The notes under the pieces are model-generated. The model saw only the letters and a program-made list of their open reading frames with translations, was not told the DNA's origin and made no database searches. From positions 137,532-201,531 of the forward strand of contig JAAOMT010000591.1 of assembly GCA_016748015.1 (NCBI GenBank): a stretch of DNA of 64,000 nt, given 5' to 3'. The DNA comes from Geosiphon pyriformis. Taxonomy: Eukaryota; Glomeromycota; Glomeromycetes; Archaeosporales; Geosiphonaceae. The position numbers and the translations under genes are program-made. Every line of letters begins with the position of its first letter. Positions within the stretch are counted from its first letter, which is position 1. This document shows, piece by piece, positions 31,321 through 42,653 of the stretch.

Positions 31321-32540
31321 CATGTGGCCACTTCAAACCCAGCAACGTCATGTCAACACTACTAATTGATGTCAAGAAAGAGAAGCCAAAACCAACATGA
31401 GAAGCATATCAAGTATTGTGGGCCAACAATGACCACAATGAGCTGCCACTGATATTATTCTGAGATAATAACAGGAAAAGAAAAAAAAACTTATCTGGAG
31501 TACTGATCAAACCTTGTGGGCTGACAATAACTATCAAAAGTTACCACAAACTTGAGAATAGAAAGAGAATAAAAAAGAAAAAAAAAAGGCAAAAGAAGAA
31601 GAAACAGTCTCAACCAACACTACTAATAGACTATACACCTATACTACATCACCACAGTCTCACTATCGTTGACTAAAGCTAATATGCATTGATTGTGGCA
31701 AAAAATTGTCATCAATAAGTGCATGCTGTAATAATGATGAGAAATACTCAACAGTGACCAAATTTTACTGCCATGCATGTATTATAGAACACTTTGGATG
31801 ACCAAAATGGCAAGGAAAATGGGACAACAAATTCTGTCTAGCTTGTGGAGAAACATTACTCAACAAGAGAATGTGGAATAACATTTCTGGTCAAGGAGGA
31901 ATATGCAATGCTTTATGTTAGTACATAATTCTTATCAGTGATTGGGTTAAGAAAAAAACACCAATAAAAGCCATTTGGAGAAGAGCCATACAGTGATTAG
32001 ACAGTTGTCCACATGACGATGATGAGATATGGAAAATGGCAATTGCCAAAATAGAAGGAGCATTACCTGAAGAAATCAGAGAAATCAAGAACAATCCACT
32101 AGAGCCTGTAGAACTTAATTGAGATCCAGAACCAGTCATAAATCTCTTGGATCCAGAACAATTCTATGAACATTATCAAGAGCTAGTATCTACAAGAGAA
32201 GAGCAGGAGCAATGTTTGGAAGAAATCAATACTCAATTATGTGACCACTGTTTGATTCTATATGACTTTCAATATTGTAATAAATGTGACCTTATTTACA
32301 ATCTACCACCACACATGATCTACACAATACCAGAAGAAAAAGAACTAATCAACAGCTGTGCATCAGAATCAAAATTAATTTTCAATCCCGATTCAAACTC
32401 TAACAATGACAATGACGAAAATAATAATTACAGCTCTGCTCAAAATAGCAACAATTTTAACTCAGATTCAAACTTCGATTCAAACTCCAAACAATATATC
32501 ACACTTCCTAACTTTACCAAGGAACAAGAACTAAAATAGT
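31321..32540 (+). pseudogene. pol: Lys-rich spacer and Cys-rich modules of element E
   Basis: The first module (31680-31920) contains CIDCGKK, ACC, CHAC, CLAC and a terminal Cys. The second (32239-32310) reads LCDHCLILYDFQYCNKCDLIYN, with one Cys changed to Tyr (TGT to TAT). The acidic Asn/Ser tether to dUTPase (32380-32500) is open in 32147-32539. The Cys spacing matches C, F, B and D. Confidence 0.7.
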
Positions 32541-32563
32541 TCAGTAACAATAATGAAGGTATT

Positions 32564-33379
32564 ATGCCAGAATGCATGCATGATATTAATGCAGGATTTG
32601 ATCTAAGATATTTAGGAAAAAATGCCATTAGATTGGAACCATATTCGTGCATATGCATCAATTTCAAAGTAGTATTAGAAATTTCAACAACAACTATGGT
32701 ACAACTAGCATCTAAGAGTAGCTTAGCAAAAAAAAGAATCAACATCAGAGACGGAATAATTAATGCAGAATATATAAAAAATATTATTACAATGCTACAA
32801 AATGATTCAGAAAAGACTTATATCATAGAGCCAAATGAAAAGATAGCACAGACAATATTCCTGTCTCTGGTGAAAGTACCTCAATTAGTATTAATGAGAA
32901 ACCAAAAAGAATTAGGAATTACAGCTAAAGGGATACAGAGTTTTGGATTAATGGATAGAATAGACATACCAGTTAATATGACAAAAGAAAAAATTGTTGA
33001 CAAAGAAGAAATTATCTCAATCTGTCAATCAATTTCTATTCCACCATATAATCAGTACACATTAGCTATAAAGAGGAAAGTAAAGAATCAAGTTCAGTTG
33101 TTTGAAACAAAAGTTACTGTCTGTGAATCAGGAAAAATTGGACTCACTAATCTTTACATATCAGCCAAAAGCCCCAAAAACATCAAAATTCCCATCTACA
33201 ACACAACTGGAAATGTTATTGAGATACCAAAAAAAATCATCATCAGATACTTAACCACTGAAGTTAAGAATCAACCACCAAACTGCATTCCAGATTTTTT
33301 ACAGCTTTGTGAATATGTGGATATCACATTACAAACCATTTATAAACAAAGTAAATGTTATCTGTTCCAGCTGGAATAA
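32564..33379 (+). CDS. pol: dUTPase domain and linker of element E (271-codon open segment)
   Basis: All five motifs are visible in one open frame: DINAGFDLRY (about residues 5-14), ASKSSLAKKRI, DGIINAEYIKNI, KIAQTIFLSL and AKGIQSFGLMDR. The linker then runs to ICQSISIPPYNQY, CESGKIGLTNLYISAKSPK and NTTGNVIEIPK. Motif 3 has Asn where dUTPases carry the catalytic Asp (IID in other copies), and motif 5 lacks the STG end, so it is probably inactive. It is part of the pol polyprotein; the open segment begins and ends at decay stops, not at true gene ends. Confidence 0.83.
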   Translation: MPECMHDINAGFDLRYLGKNAIRLEPYSCICINFKVVLEISTTTMVQLASKSSLAKKRINIRDGIINAEYIKNIITMLQNDSEKTYIIEPNEKIAQTIFLSLVKVPQLVLMRNQKELGITAKGIQSFGLMDRIDIPVNMTKEKIVDKEEIISICQSISIPPYNQYTLAIKRKVKNQVQLFETKVTVCESGKIGLTNLYISAKSPKNIKIPIYNTTGNVIEIPKKIIIRYLTTEVKNQPPNCIPDFLQLCEYVDITLQTIYKQSKCYLFQLE

Positions 33380-33388
33380 TTAAAACAG

Positions 33389-34710
33389 ATGAATTTGGGA
33401 AACTTAGATCTACTTCAATGGATACAACTCAAGATATTACTTAATAATTTCAATGACATTTTTACCAGTGAAGATGAATTTGGCAGGACTAACATAATCC
33501 AGCACCAGATCAAGACTGGAGATACAATGTCAATAAAACAAAGAACATATAGAGTACCACCAGCCAGCCATGAGATCATTCATCAAGAAATTAACCAAAT
33601 GCTTGACAATAGGCTAATTTAGCTATCAATGAGCCCATGGTCATTATCAGTAGTACTAGTCCAGAAGAAAAATGGAAAGATTTGTTTTTGTGTGGATTAT
33701 CCAAAACTGAATAGAGTAACTAAAGATAATAGCTATCCAACTCCAAAAATCCAAGAACTATTTGACACTTTTGGAGGAAATAAATGATTTTCAACACTAA
33801 ATTTAGATAGTGGTTATTGGCAAGTAGTCATGGATCCAGCTGACAAAGAGAAAACAGCATTTACCACAAGAGAAAGAAATTTTGAGTTTAAAGTCATGCT
33901 ATTTAGATTGATGAATACACCAGTCATATTCCAATGGCTAATGAAAATTGTGTACACTGGACTACTATGGAAGTCAGTAATCATATACTTGGATAACACC
34001 AATGTGTTCTCAAGAACATTCAATAATCATCTTCACTATTTCCAACAAGTATTTGAAAGACTCAGATGAGCAGGATTGAAACTAAATGCCAACAAATGTT
34101 TCTTTGAGAAAACAGAACTAAAGTTCTTGGGACATGTTGTAAATAAAGACAGCATTAAAACAGATCCAGACAAGATTGAAGTTGTCAAAAACTTTCCAGT
34201 ACTAAACAATCTCACAGAACTAAGAGCATTTTTGAAATTTGCAGAGTACTATTGCCACTTTATCAAAGACATTTCTAAACTGGCCCAGCCACTCCATCAT
34301 TTACAAACTAAGAATGTAAAGTATGAATGGACAGAAGCTCAACAAAAAACATTTGACACACTGAAAAAAAAGCTTATTCAAGCTCCAGTGTTGATGTATT
34401 CAGATCACAGCAAACTATTCATTATTACTAATGATACATCAAACCAAGCATTGGAAGCAGTACTATCACAAAATAAACCAGATAGAAGAAAACATCTAGT
34501 AGCATATGCCAGCTGAAGCTTGAGTCCAGCTGAAAAGAACTATGGAACACTAGTATTGGAACACTTAGCAATCTATTGGACAGTCATGAAATAGAAAAAA
34601 TACTTAAGCCAAAAGTTTGAAATATATATGGATCACAAAGGATTGACTTTAATTTAGAAGCAAAAATTTGGAGATGATTACCATGCCAGATAGAAAATAG
34701 AACTTTCACC
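33389..34710 (+). pseudogene. pol: RT and RNase H of element E
   Basis: RT starts near LQWIQLKILLNNFNDIF. An early stop is TAG at about 33620. It continues CFCVDYPKLN, LNLDSGYWQVVMDPADKEK and FRLMNTPVIFQ, with YLDN at the active site, and then the thumb KFLGHVVNKDSIKTDPDKI (34076-34516). RNase H shows FIITNDTSNQALEAVL, VLEHLAIYW and IYMDHKGLT, with the first acidic position kept as ND. TGA at 34066 and later stops interrupt it. Confidence 0.86.
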
Positions 34711-34820
34711 ATTCAATTATATGGTACATTATAAAAAGGGAAAAAAACAATGGAAATGCCAACAGATTGTTGTGAATGAGACAAATCTAAAAACATTTCA
34801 ACCCAAAAATATAACAAAAG

Positions 34821-35496
34821 ATGAATATACAAAAATACCAACAACTTCAACATTATATAAATACCCAATTGTTCAAGGAGAAATTATCTCAACAGGAACA
34901 AAAAAACATAAAACAACAAATAAAATATTTTATCAACCACCAAAATATACTTTACTGGAAGAACAGAAGAAATCCAGATCAACCAACCAGAGTAATCACT
35001 GAACCAGAAAAAAAGATAATACTATTTAACATGCATTCAGATCCAACAGCAGGACATTTTCATAAAGAAACAACCATGGAAAAAACCAGAAAAAGATACT
35101 ATTGGCCATTTATGTATTCAGATATTATCCAATATGTGCAGAACTGTGATGCTTGTCAAAGAAGAGATGAAACAAAATCCAGTGAACCATTAAGACCAAT
35201 CAAAGTGGAACAACTATTTAACCACATTAGAATTAACTTAGTTGGATCATTAACAATTACCAGCAGAGGCAACAGATATATTGCAATAGCCATGAACTAT
35301 CTCACAAAATGGCCAGAAGCAAAAGCCATTCAAAGAGCAGATGCAAAATCCATTGTCAAATTTTTTTATCAAGATTTGATTTGTCAACATGGATGTTCAA
35401 AAAAACTACTATTAGATCAAGGAACCCACTTTGTAAACAGAACATTGACAGAATTAAGTCAAAGATTTGGAATTAAAAAACCATTGTCATTACTAT
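34821..35496 (+). pseudogene. pol: Integrase of element E, 5' part (cut by F)
   Basis: It opens with ATG at 34821, in the +1 frame relative to the segment 34721-35002, which it overlaps. The zinc-binding domain is well kept: HSDPTAGHFHK, YYWPFMYSDIIQYVQNCDAC. The first catalytic Asp is Asn (INLVGS) and the second remains (LDQGTHFVN). Element F cuts the frame after KKPLSLL. The rest is at 45620-46307. Confidence 0.87.
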
Positions 35497-36373
35497 TGTT
35501 ACTCATAAAAAGAAAACAGATATAGAAAATAGTAGACCAATAAGAAAATAGTATTTAGCATGTGAGCACATTGCTCAACAATGTGGAGCAATATTAGAAA
35601 TCATGGCACATTGTTCAGCAATGTAGAGCAATATCAGAAAGCATAGCATATTGCTCAGCAATGTAAAGTGATATTAGAAAATTAAGGCATATTGTTCAGC
35701 AATGTGAGCATTGCTCAAGAAATTATAGCACATCACTCAGGAATGTGAGTGATCTCATAGAACATCAATTATGTATATATAGCAGTAGTGTTAGAAGTAG
35801 AAAGAGCAGAATCTCTAGTTAGAAATCTTCCATTCACAAATATTAAATAAATAAATTATTTACTATCCAAATCTACTCTTCACTATTAACACTTCATGTT
35901 GATAGTAATTGATACTTAACTATGTTGGAACAATAGCTCTTGATTATGGCTATTGATGAATACTAACTTGTGCATTGCCTTGGCTTATTTTTTTATTTTT
36001 CTTTTATTTATTTTTCTTGATTTTATTGTTGTATATTAACCAATTAAGAATTAAAGTGCTGAGTAATTGACATTATGAATAGCCTGGTAAAAAACCCAAA
36101 AATAAAGATAAAATTATATATATATTAACAGATAGCTTACCAGAAGAGCACAAATGCCAAAATAAACCAGTCACCAAGCTGAAGACAGAAATTGGGAACA
36201 CAACTCACCAACCAACTACATCATCATTGAATTTCTGTTCATTATACAAAAGACTCAATGCTAAAACTTTTAGATACAACCAACGTACTAATAACACTAG
36301 CATTGTCAAGATATTGAGCACCAAGTTACGGATTTGTTATTTGATTTGAGACTTCAAATAATTATCTGTAACA
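35497..36373 (+). repeat. 5' LTR of element F (type a U3)
   Basis: It starts TGTTACTCATAAAAAG and ends ATCTGTAACA. It carries CCAAT, the GCAAT palindrome array (35566-35750), TATATATAG (35774-35782), the R hairpins and a U5 with GAGCACCAAGTTAC at 36316-36329. Confidence 0.93.
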
Positions 36374-36420
36374 TTTGGTGCTCTCTGTAAGGTATAATTT
36401 TACAGAAAATCAGCACTATT
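36316..36420 (+). other. U5/PBS inverted repeat and hairpin of element F
   Basis: GAGCACCAAGTTAC (36316-36329) faces GTAACATTTGGTGCTC (36368-36383), which spans the LTR end and the PBS. The complement is perfect apart from two unpaired bases. Downstream, CTGTAA pairs with TTACAG, and TGGTGCT with AGCACTA. This is the clearest copy of the structure. Confidence 0.7.
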
Positions 36421-36435
36421 AACAATCATTCAAAA

Positions 36436-38190
36436 GTGGCAGAATCAGAAATCATAGGAACAAACCATTTAGGATTCGCCAAATCCTTATTCCAATAGTA
36501 CAGTTAACAATTAGGATTGAACAATAATCATTTCCCAGCGGAATCAGTCTTTAATTTTTATGTCAATAATAAAATTACAGACTGATTAAGAGAAACAGTT
36601 AACATTGAATCTGCAAGAGAAAATTTCTATACAGAATTATTTCAACATACCAGCTTACCAAAAAACTACAGTTTTGCACCAATTATTAGGAAAATCAATT
36701 AGACTATTAAAAGATATACACAACAACAATTCCCCATCACTTACACAGATAAAGGCAAAGGAAAATTGCAAACCCCAGCAGTAATACTAAAACAAATCCA
36801 ACCACCCAATTGGAAGAAAACCCAAATTGAATCACTCACCCATCCATCATATCATTATACACCTGGAAGTGCTATCAACATCTCATCAACAGATGCGTCT
36901 ACATTAAACACAACATCAATCTTTAGATGCTTCCCATTTCAAAACAAACAATGAAAAGCAGAGTTATTAGGACCATATGATGATTACTTTGAAGAATTTA
37001 AATTGTGATTGCCAACACCATCAGGATTCCAATTACCACCATCTCAACCAGATTTCGGAAACACAAGTCCTTGAAAAATAACAGAATTAGAAGAAAAAGA
37101 AGAAAAAGAATCTGAAAATCAAGAATTTACTTACCAGAACCCGATTATGGAAAACTTGGAATTTGGAATCCTGAATCTTTAAACCCAGCAAAATTCAAAT
37201 TTAGAAAACCCGGAAATTGAAACTCCGAATATTCAACTACCACCAAATCAGAACAATCAGAACTCTGATCTAATTAATCAACTGGATCTACCTCTCATTA
37301 TTATCATTAACCCACTACCAATTGAACCGATTAACCAGCCACTACAACAACCACACCAGCAGATTCAACAGCCACTAGTACCACTTTAACAACCACCACA
37401 ACCCAACTTAGATCCAATAGCATATGCACCAATAGCCAAACTCAAAAAATTCACTGGCGAAGGGGATGACGCCCAAGTATGACTAAATGATGTGAAGAAA
37501 GCCATTGCAGTTAATGAATGGAATGACACCAAAACCATACAAACCATCTCATATTTTCTTCAGAATAATTCATGGTATCAAAGCCTGGTCAACAAACCCC
37601 AAAATTTCAATATATTTAAAATAGAGTTCTTAAGATACTTCAGCAATAATAACAGCATTAACAGGTTAGCAAACACCTTCATTACCATTAAACAAGGAAA
37701 AAATAAAGCAGTCACTACTTACTTAGAACACTTCTACAAAAATCTGTGCCAGATCCAAGCCATCGACCCCAATTATTTCACAATAGCCCAGATCCTAAAT
37801 CAGTTTATTCACGAATTACACAGTAGCATCCTGTAACACATACACCCAATGCATTCCATCAATTTGCAAGCAGCCATCATAAATGCCAGAGATTTTAAAG
37901 CCACTGAACTCGAAGCTAACCATGCCCAAGCCATTAATCTAGTAATGAATAGATTATTTGAATTAAATTCTAAATTGAAACAATTTAGTGATTCCATCAA
38001 TCAGAAATTAGAGAGATACTTAGTTAACAATCATGCAATTTATAAACCACCACAATGACACAATAATTTTGAAAATGCAAATCGTTTCCAGAATCAGTCA
38101 CATTCATTATTGTCGACCAATCAACAGTAGCAACAGGAAATGCGTGTTTGCTACTATTGTGGTAAACAAAGACACCTACAAATTGATTGC
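36436..38190 (+). pseudogene. gag: Gag of element F, through the zinc knuckle
   Basis: It opens GTGGCAGAATCAGAAATC. The N-terminal domain runs to about 37000. An acidic linker and a Pro/Gln-rich stretch follow (37240-37410). The capsid is at 37430-38057 (open 37492-37836 and 37849-38058: LRYFSNNNSINRLANTF, NQFIHELHSSIL). The knuckle at 38149-38190 reads CYYCGKQRHLQIDC. Stops are TGA at 37480 (Trp of AQVWL), TAA at 37834 and TGA at 38056. Confidence 0.87.
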
Positions 38191-39270
38191 TATCATCACT
38201 TAAATAACCAATGATCAGGAAATCAATATCAAAACCCTGATTGCCAGTTTCAAATTCCAAATAAACCACCAAACTCAGAACCATATTATCAGAATTACTT
38301 ACCTATGACACAGCAGCCACCTTATCAACCACCAGTATATCAAATGCCAATTTATCAACTAACAAAACCAGCAAATTATCAGCCGCAGCCACAATCCATT
38401 TATCAGCCACAATCTCAGGTAATATATCTGCCCCAACAAATTCAAACACCACCACAGAACTTACCTCAAAATGGAATCTAAAGGCTGAGATTGACCCAAC
38501 AAAGCTGGAGATCATTGATAGTAGTCCACCAACTGATTCCCAGTTCTTCCACACAATCAGCAGGATCTTGACAATGAAATTTGGGCCCTGAGTATATCCA
38601 ACATCTGAATTCCCAAAACTATTTAAGTCTACTGGTTACCCCAAAAGATGTTCAACCCAATAACCTAGAAACCAACCAACATCCAACACTTATCAGCAAC
38701 ATTCTGCTAGCTACCATCACCGAGAACAAATCACTAGATGTCATCTTTCCATTTGAATTCGAAGAACTGTCGACCACACCATTATTTAGTGGAGCCGCTC
38801 TGGAAGAAAAACCCATTACTGTCATGTATACTGATGCCAAAGTTGATGGCCACTCCATCAAACTGATTCTAGACAGTAGATCAGCTGGCAGCATCATTAC
38901 AAAACAACTCATGAACCAATTAGGTCACTAAGTTGATTGTGCTGTCAGCACCAGGATCATAACCACTGATGAAACAACCAAAACTTCCATTGGTAAGATT
39001 GATGACTTCCCTTTTGAAGTTAATGGCATCATCATTCCCATCAAAGTTTTAGTGATAGAAGCAACTCAATATCAGGCATTAGTAGGGAATAACTGGTTAT
39101 CTAAAACCAATACCATACTGGACTGGATGATGCAGAAGCTCCAACTGAGCCAAAACAGTCAATACATATGTGTACCAGCCATATGTGGCTATTTTAAGAC
39201 CACCAACTCGACAACCCCACTTATTGAATTCGAGGAAGACAAAGAGAAACCTACCTGGAAAGTGTACTAA
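38191..39270 (+). pseudogene. pol: Tyr-Gln-Pro spacer and aspartic protease of element F
   Basis: YQPPVYQ and IYQP repeats occur at about 38330-38450. Protease is at 38700-39200 (YTDAKVDGHSIKLILDSRSAGSIIT). Here the Asp is kept but the next Gly is Arg (GGA to AGA). A stop at 38929 is followed by TSIGKIDDFPFEV and LVIEATQYQALVGNNWL. It is inactive by two independent changes. Confidence 0.85.
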
Positions 39271-40320
39271 GTCTCTTGGGCCAATGAAAACCACAATGAG
39301 CTACCACCAATACTTTCTTGGAATGACAAAAAAAAAGGGAAGAAAAACAAAAAACTTATCTGAAATACCAGCCAAGCCTGAGAAACAAATAATAATCAAG
39401 ATGAATCTGCAACTTGGGAGTGGGAAGAAACTAACAAAGGAAAGAAAAAGAAGAAGGAAGAAGAAACTACCCTTATCAACAATACTTACAGTCTATATGC
39501 TTATACTTCATCACAACCATCCAATTATTGTCAACCAAAATTAGAGTGTGTCAATTGCAGCAAGAAACTGTCATTAATGGGTGCTTGTTATGGTAACAAT
39601 AAAGAATATGTCACAGCAACAAAATTTTATTGCCACCCATGCATCATAGAATGCTTTGGATGACCAAAATGACAAAAAAAGTGGGACAATCAACCATGTC
39701 TCACATGTGAAACTATCTTGTCTGATGAAGAAATATGGAATGACATTCTTGGACAAGAAGAGATGTGTGATAAGACATGCCAATATACCATCTTAATAAA
39801 TGACTGGGTACGCAAAAGAACTCCTATCAATGACACCTGGAAAAGAGCATTGTGATGATTAGAAAAATATCCTCATAACGAACATGAACTCTGGAGAATG
39901 GCATATGCAAAAACAGAAGACATGACAACCAGTAAACTACTGGAAATAAAAAACAACCCTCTATTTCTTCCTAAACCCAAATATGTCCAAACTTTTGACA
40001 TTTTTAGCAATATTGAGAATGACCCAGAGGAATTCCATGAATATTACCAACAATTAATATCCACCAGAGAAGAGCAAAAACAATGCTTAAAAGAAATAAA
40101 CACCTGATTATGTGACCACTGTTTGATCTCATGTGACTTCCAGTATTGTAATAAGTGTGACCTCATTTACAATCCACCACCATGCATAATCTACATAATC
40201 TCAAAAGAAGACAAACCAATAAGCAACTGCACATTGGAATTGGAATTAACTTTCAATTCCGATTTAAACTCTGACAACGACAATGAGAAAAACATCAGTT
40301 CCAGCTCTGCTTAATATGAC
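39271..40320 (+). pseudogene. pol: Lys-rich spacer and Cys-rich modules of element F
   Basis: The first module (39545-39785) shows CVNCSKK, a decayed AC-Y for ACC, CHPC, CLTC and a terminal CDKTC. The second (about 40105-40175) reads LCDHCLISCDFQYCNKCDLIYN, complete, with CxxC-x4-C-x4-CxxC spacing. The linker helix 39898-40107 has TSKLLEIKNNP. Stops occur between them. Confidence 0.7.
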
Positions 40321-40434
40321 AACAAAAATATCAACGATTCAGACTCTGATTCAAATCTTGAAATATATATTGCACTTTTTAATCTATTTAAGAAGCAGAA
40401 ACTTAAATGGTATAGTGACAATAATAAAGGTATT

Positions 40435-41481
40435 ATGTCAGAACACATGTATGATACTAATACAAGGTTTGATCTGAGATATTTGGGAAAAGAAGCCATC
40501 AAGTTAAAACCAAATTTGCACACATATATTGATCTTAAAATAGCTTTAGAAATTCTAGCAACAACCATGGTTCAATTAGCATCTAAGAATAGCCTAGCGA
40601 AAAAAAGAATCAACATCAGAGGAGGAATAATTGATGCAGAGTATGTAAGAAATATCATTGCTATGCTACAAAATAACTCAAAAAAGGCCTATATCATAGA
40701 GCCAAATGAAAAGATAGCACAGGCAATATTCTTGTCTCTAATGAAAGTAACTAAATTAATATCAGTGGGAAACAGAGAAGAATTAGGAATAACAGCAAGA
40801 GGGATACAGAGATTTGGATCCACAGGTAGAATAGATATATCAGTTAATATGGCAGAGAAAAAAATTGTTGACAAAGGAGAAATTATCTCAACCCATCAAA
40901 CAATTTCCATTCTGCCATATGACCAGTATATGTTAGCCATAAAAAGAGAAATAAGAGATCAAGCTCAATTGTTTAAAGCAGAAGCCACTATTTGTGAATC
41001 AGGAGAGATTGGACTCACCAATCTCTACATATCAGCCAAAAGCCCCAAAAACATCAAAATTTTCATCTATAATGCAACTGAAAAGATTATCAAAATACCA
41101 AAAGAAACCATTATTGGATATTTAATCACCGAAGTTGAGAATCAACCACCAAACCACATTTCAGATTTTTTACAGCTTTGCAGATATGTGGACATTACAT
41201 CACAAATCATCTATAGAAGAAGTGAATGTTATCTGCTCCAACCAGAACAATTGGAACAGATGAACATAAGAAATTTAGATCCACTTCAACAGATGCAACT
41301 CAAAATGTTACTCAACAATTTCAATGACATCTTTGCTAGCAAAAATAAATTTGGCCAAACCAACATCATCAAATCAAGACTGAAGATGCAATGCCAATTA
41401 AACAAAGAGCATACAGAGTACCCCCAGCTAGTTATAAGATTATTTGTCAAGAAATTAACTGAATGCTTAACAATAGGCTAA
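40435..41481 (+). CDS. pol: dUTPase domain, linker and start of RT of element F (348-codon open segment)
   Basis: This is the longest uninterrupted coding segment in the window. Motifs: NTRFDLRY (motif 1, about residues 8-15), ASKNSLAKKRI (motif 2), GGIIDAEYVRNI (motif 3, Asp kept), KIAQAIFLSL (motif 4), ARGIQRFGSTGR (motif 5, with the GFGSTG Gly changed to Arg). It continues through the beta-rich linker (CESGEIGLTNLYISAKSPK) to the RT start (QMQLKMLLNNFNDIFASKNKFGQT). A deletion near 41376 then shifts the frame, so the last 30 or so residues are out of frame. It is part of pol. Confidence 0.85.
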   Translation: MSEHMYDTNTRFDLRYLGKEAIKLKPNLHTYIDLKIALEILATTMVQLASKNSLAKKRINIRGGIIDAEYVRNIIAMLQNNSKKAYIIEPNEKIAQAIFLSLMKVTKLISVGNREELGITARGIQRFGSTGRIDISVNMAEKKIVDKGEIISTHQTISILPYDQYMLAIKREIRDQAQLFKAEATICESGEIGLTNLYISAKSPKNIKIFIYNATEKIIKIPKETIIGYLITEVENQPPNHISDFLQLCRYVDITSQIIYRRSECYLLQPEQLEQMNIRNLDPLQQMQLKMLLNNFNDIFASKNKFGQTNIIKSRLKMQCQLNKEHTEYPQLVIRLFVKKLTECLTIG

Positions 41482-42540
41482 TTCAGCCATCAATGAGTCC
41501 ATAGTCATCACCAGTGGTACTGGTTCATAAGAAAAATGGGAAAATCCGTTTTTGTGTAGACTACTAGAAACTGAATGGAATAACAAAAAGTGATGACTAT
41601 CCAACTCCAAAGATCCAAAAACTATTCAATACTTTTAGAGGAAATAAATAGTTCTTAATACTAGATTTAGATAGTGGTTACTGGCAAGTAGCCATGAATC
41701 CAGCCGACAAAGAAAAAATAACATTTACCACAAAAGAAAGAAATTTTGAGTTTGAAGTTATGCCATTTGGCTTGATAAATGCTCTAGCAACATTCCAATG
41801 GCTCATAGAAATTGTCTATACTGAATTACTATGGTATACTTGGATGACACCAATGTGTTCTCAAAAACATTCAATGATCATCTGCATCATCTTTAACAAG
41901 TGTTCAAAAAATTAAGAAGAACAGGATTAAAACTAAATGCAACTAAATGTTTCTTTGGAAAAACTGAACTCAAGTTTTTGGGATATGTAGTGAGCAAAGA
42001 TGGAATCAAAACGAATTCAGACAAAATTGAAGTAGTTAAAAACTTTTCAGTACCAACCAACTTGACAGAACTAAGAGCATTTTTAGGTTTCGCAGGCTAT
42101 TATCACTATTTTATCAAAGACTTTTCAAAACTGGCTTAGCCACTTCACCATCTACAGACTAAGAATATAAAGTATGAATGGACCAAAGCTCAACAAGAAG
42201 CATTTGACACATTAAGAAAAAAGCTTATCTAAGCTCTAGTATTGATGTATTCAAATCACAGCAAACCATTTATAATTATCACTGATGCATTAGGTCAAGC
42301 ATTGGGAGCAGTACTATTACAGAAAAGATCAGATGAAAGAGAACATCTAAAAGCTTAAGTCCAGCTGAAAAGAACTATGGAACTCCAGCACTAGAACACT
42401 TACCTATCTATTGGGCTGTCATCAAATGGAAGGAATACTAGAATCAAAAGTTTGAAGTACACACTAATCACAAAGGATTGACTTTAATCCAAAAACAAAA
42501 ATTTGCAGATGATTGTCATGCCAGATGGAAAATAAAACTT
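41482..42540 (+). pseudogene. pol: RT and RNase H of element F
   Basis: RT fragments: RFCVDY then stop, LDLDSGYWQVAMNPADKEK (41694-41915) and FGLINALATFQ. YLDD is intact at about 41831-41842, but a deletion just upstream puts it out of frame. Thumb: KFLGYVVSKDGIKTNSDKI (41900-42139) and GFAGYYHYFIKDFSKLA. RNase H (42240-42480) keeps FIIITDALGQALGAVL but has lost about 16 bases near 42350 relative to other copies, removing most of the VAYASRS segment. Confidence 0.85.
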
Positions 42541-42653
42541 TCACCATTTAATTATACAGTACATTATAAAAAAGGAAAAGACAATGGAAATACTGACAAA
42601 CTGTTGTGAATGAGACAAATCTAAAAACATTCCAACCAAAAATATAACAAAAG

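Noticed and set aside
34721-35002. Separate small gene between RNase H and integrase
   Set aside because: Its start is a continuation of the RNase H frame and it overlaps integrase. It is treated as the frame junction instead.
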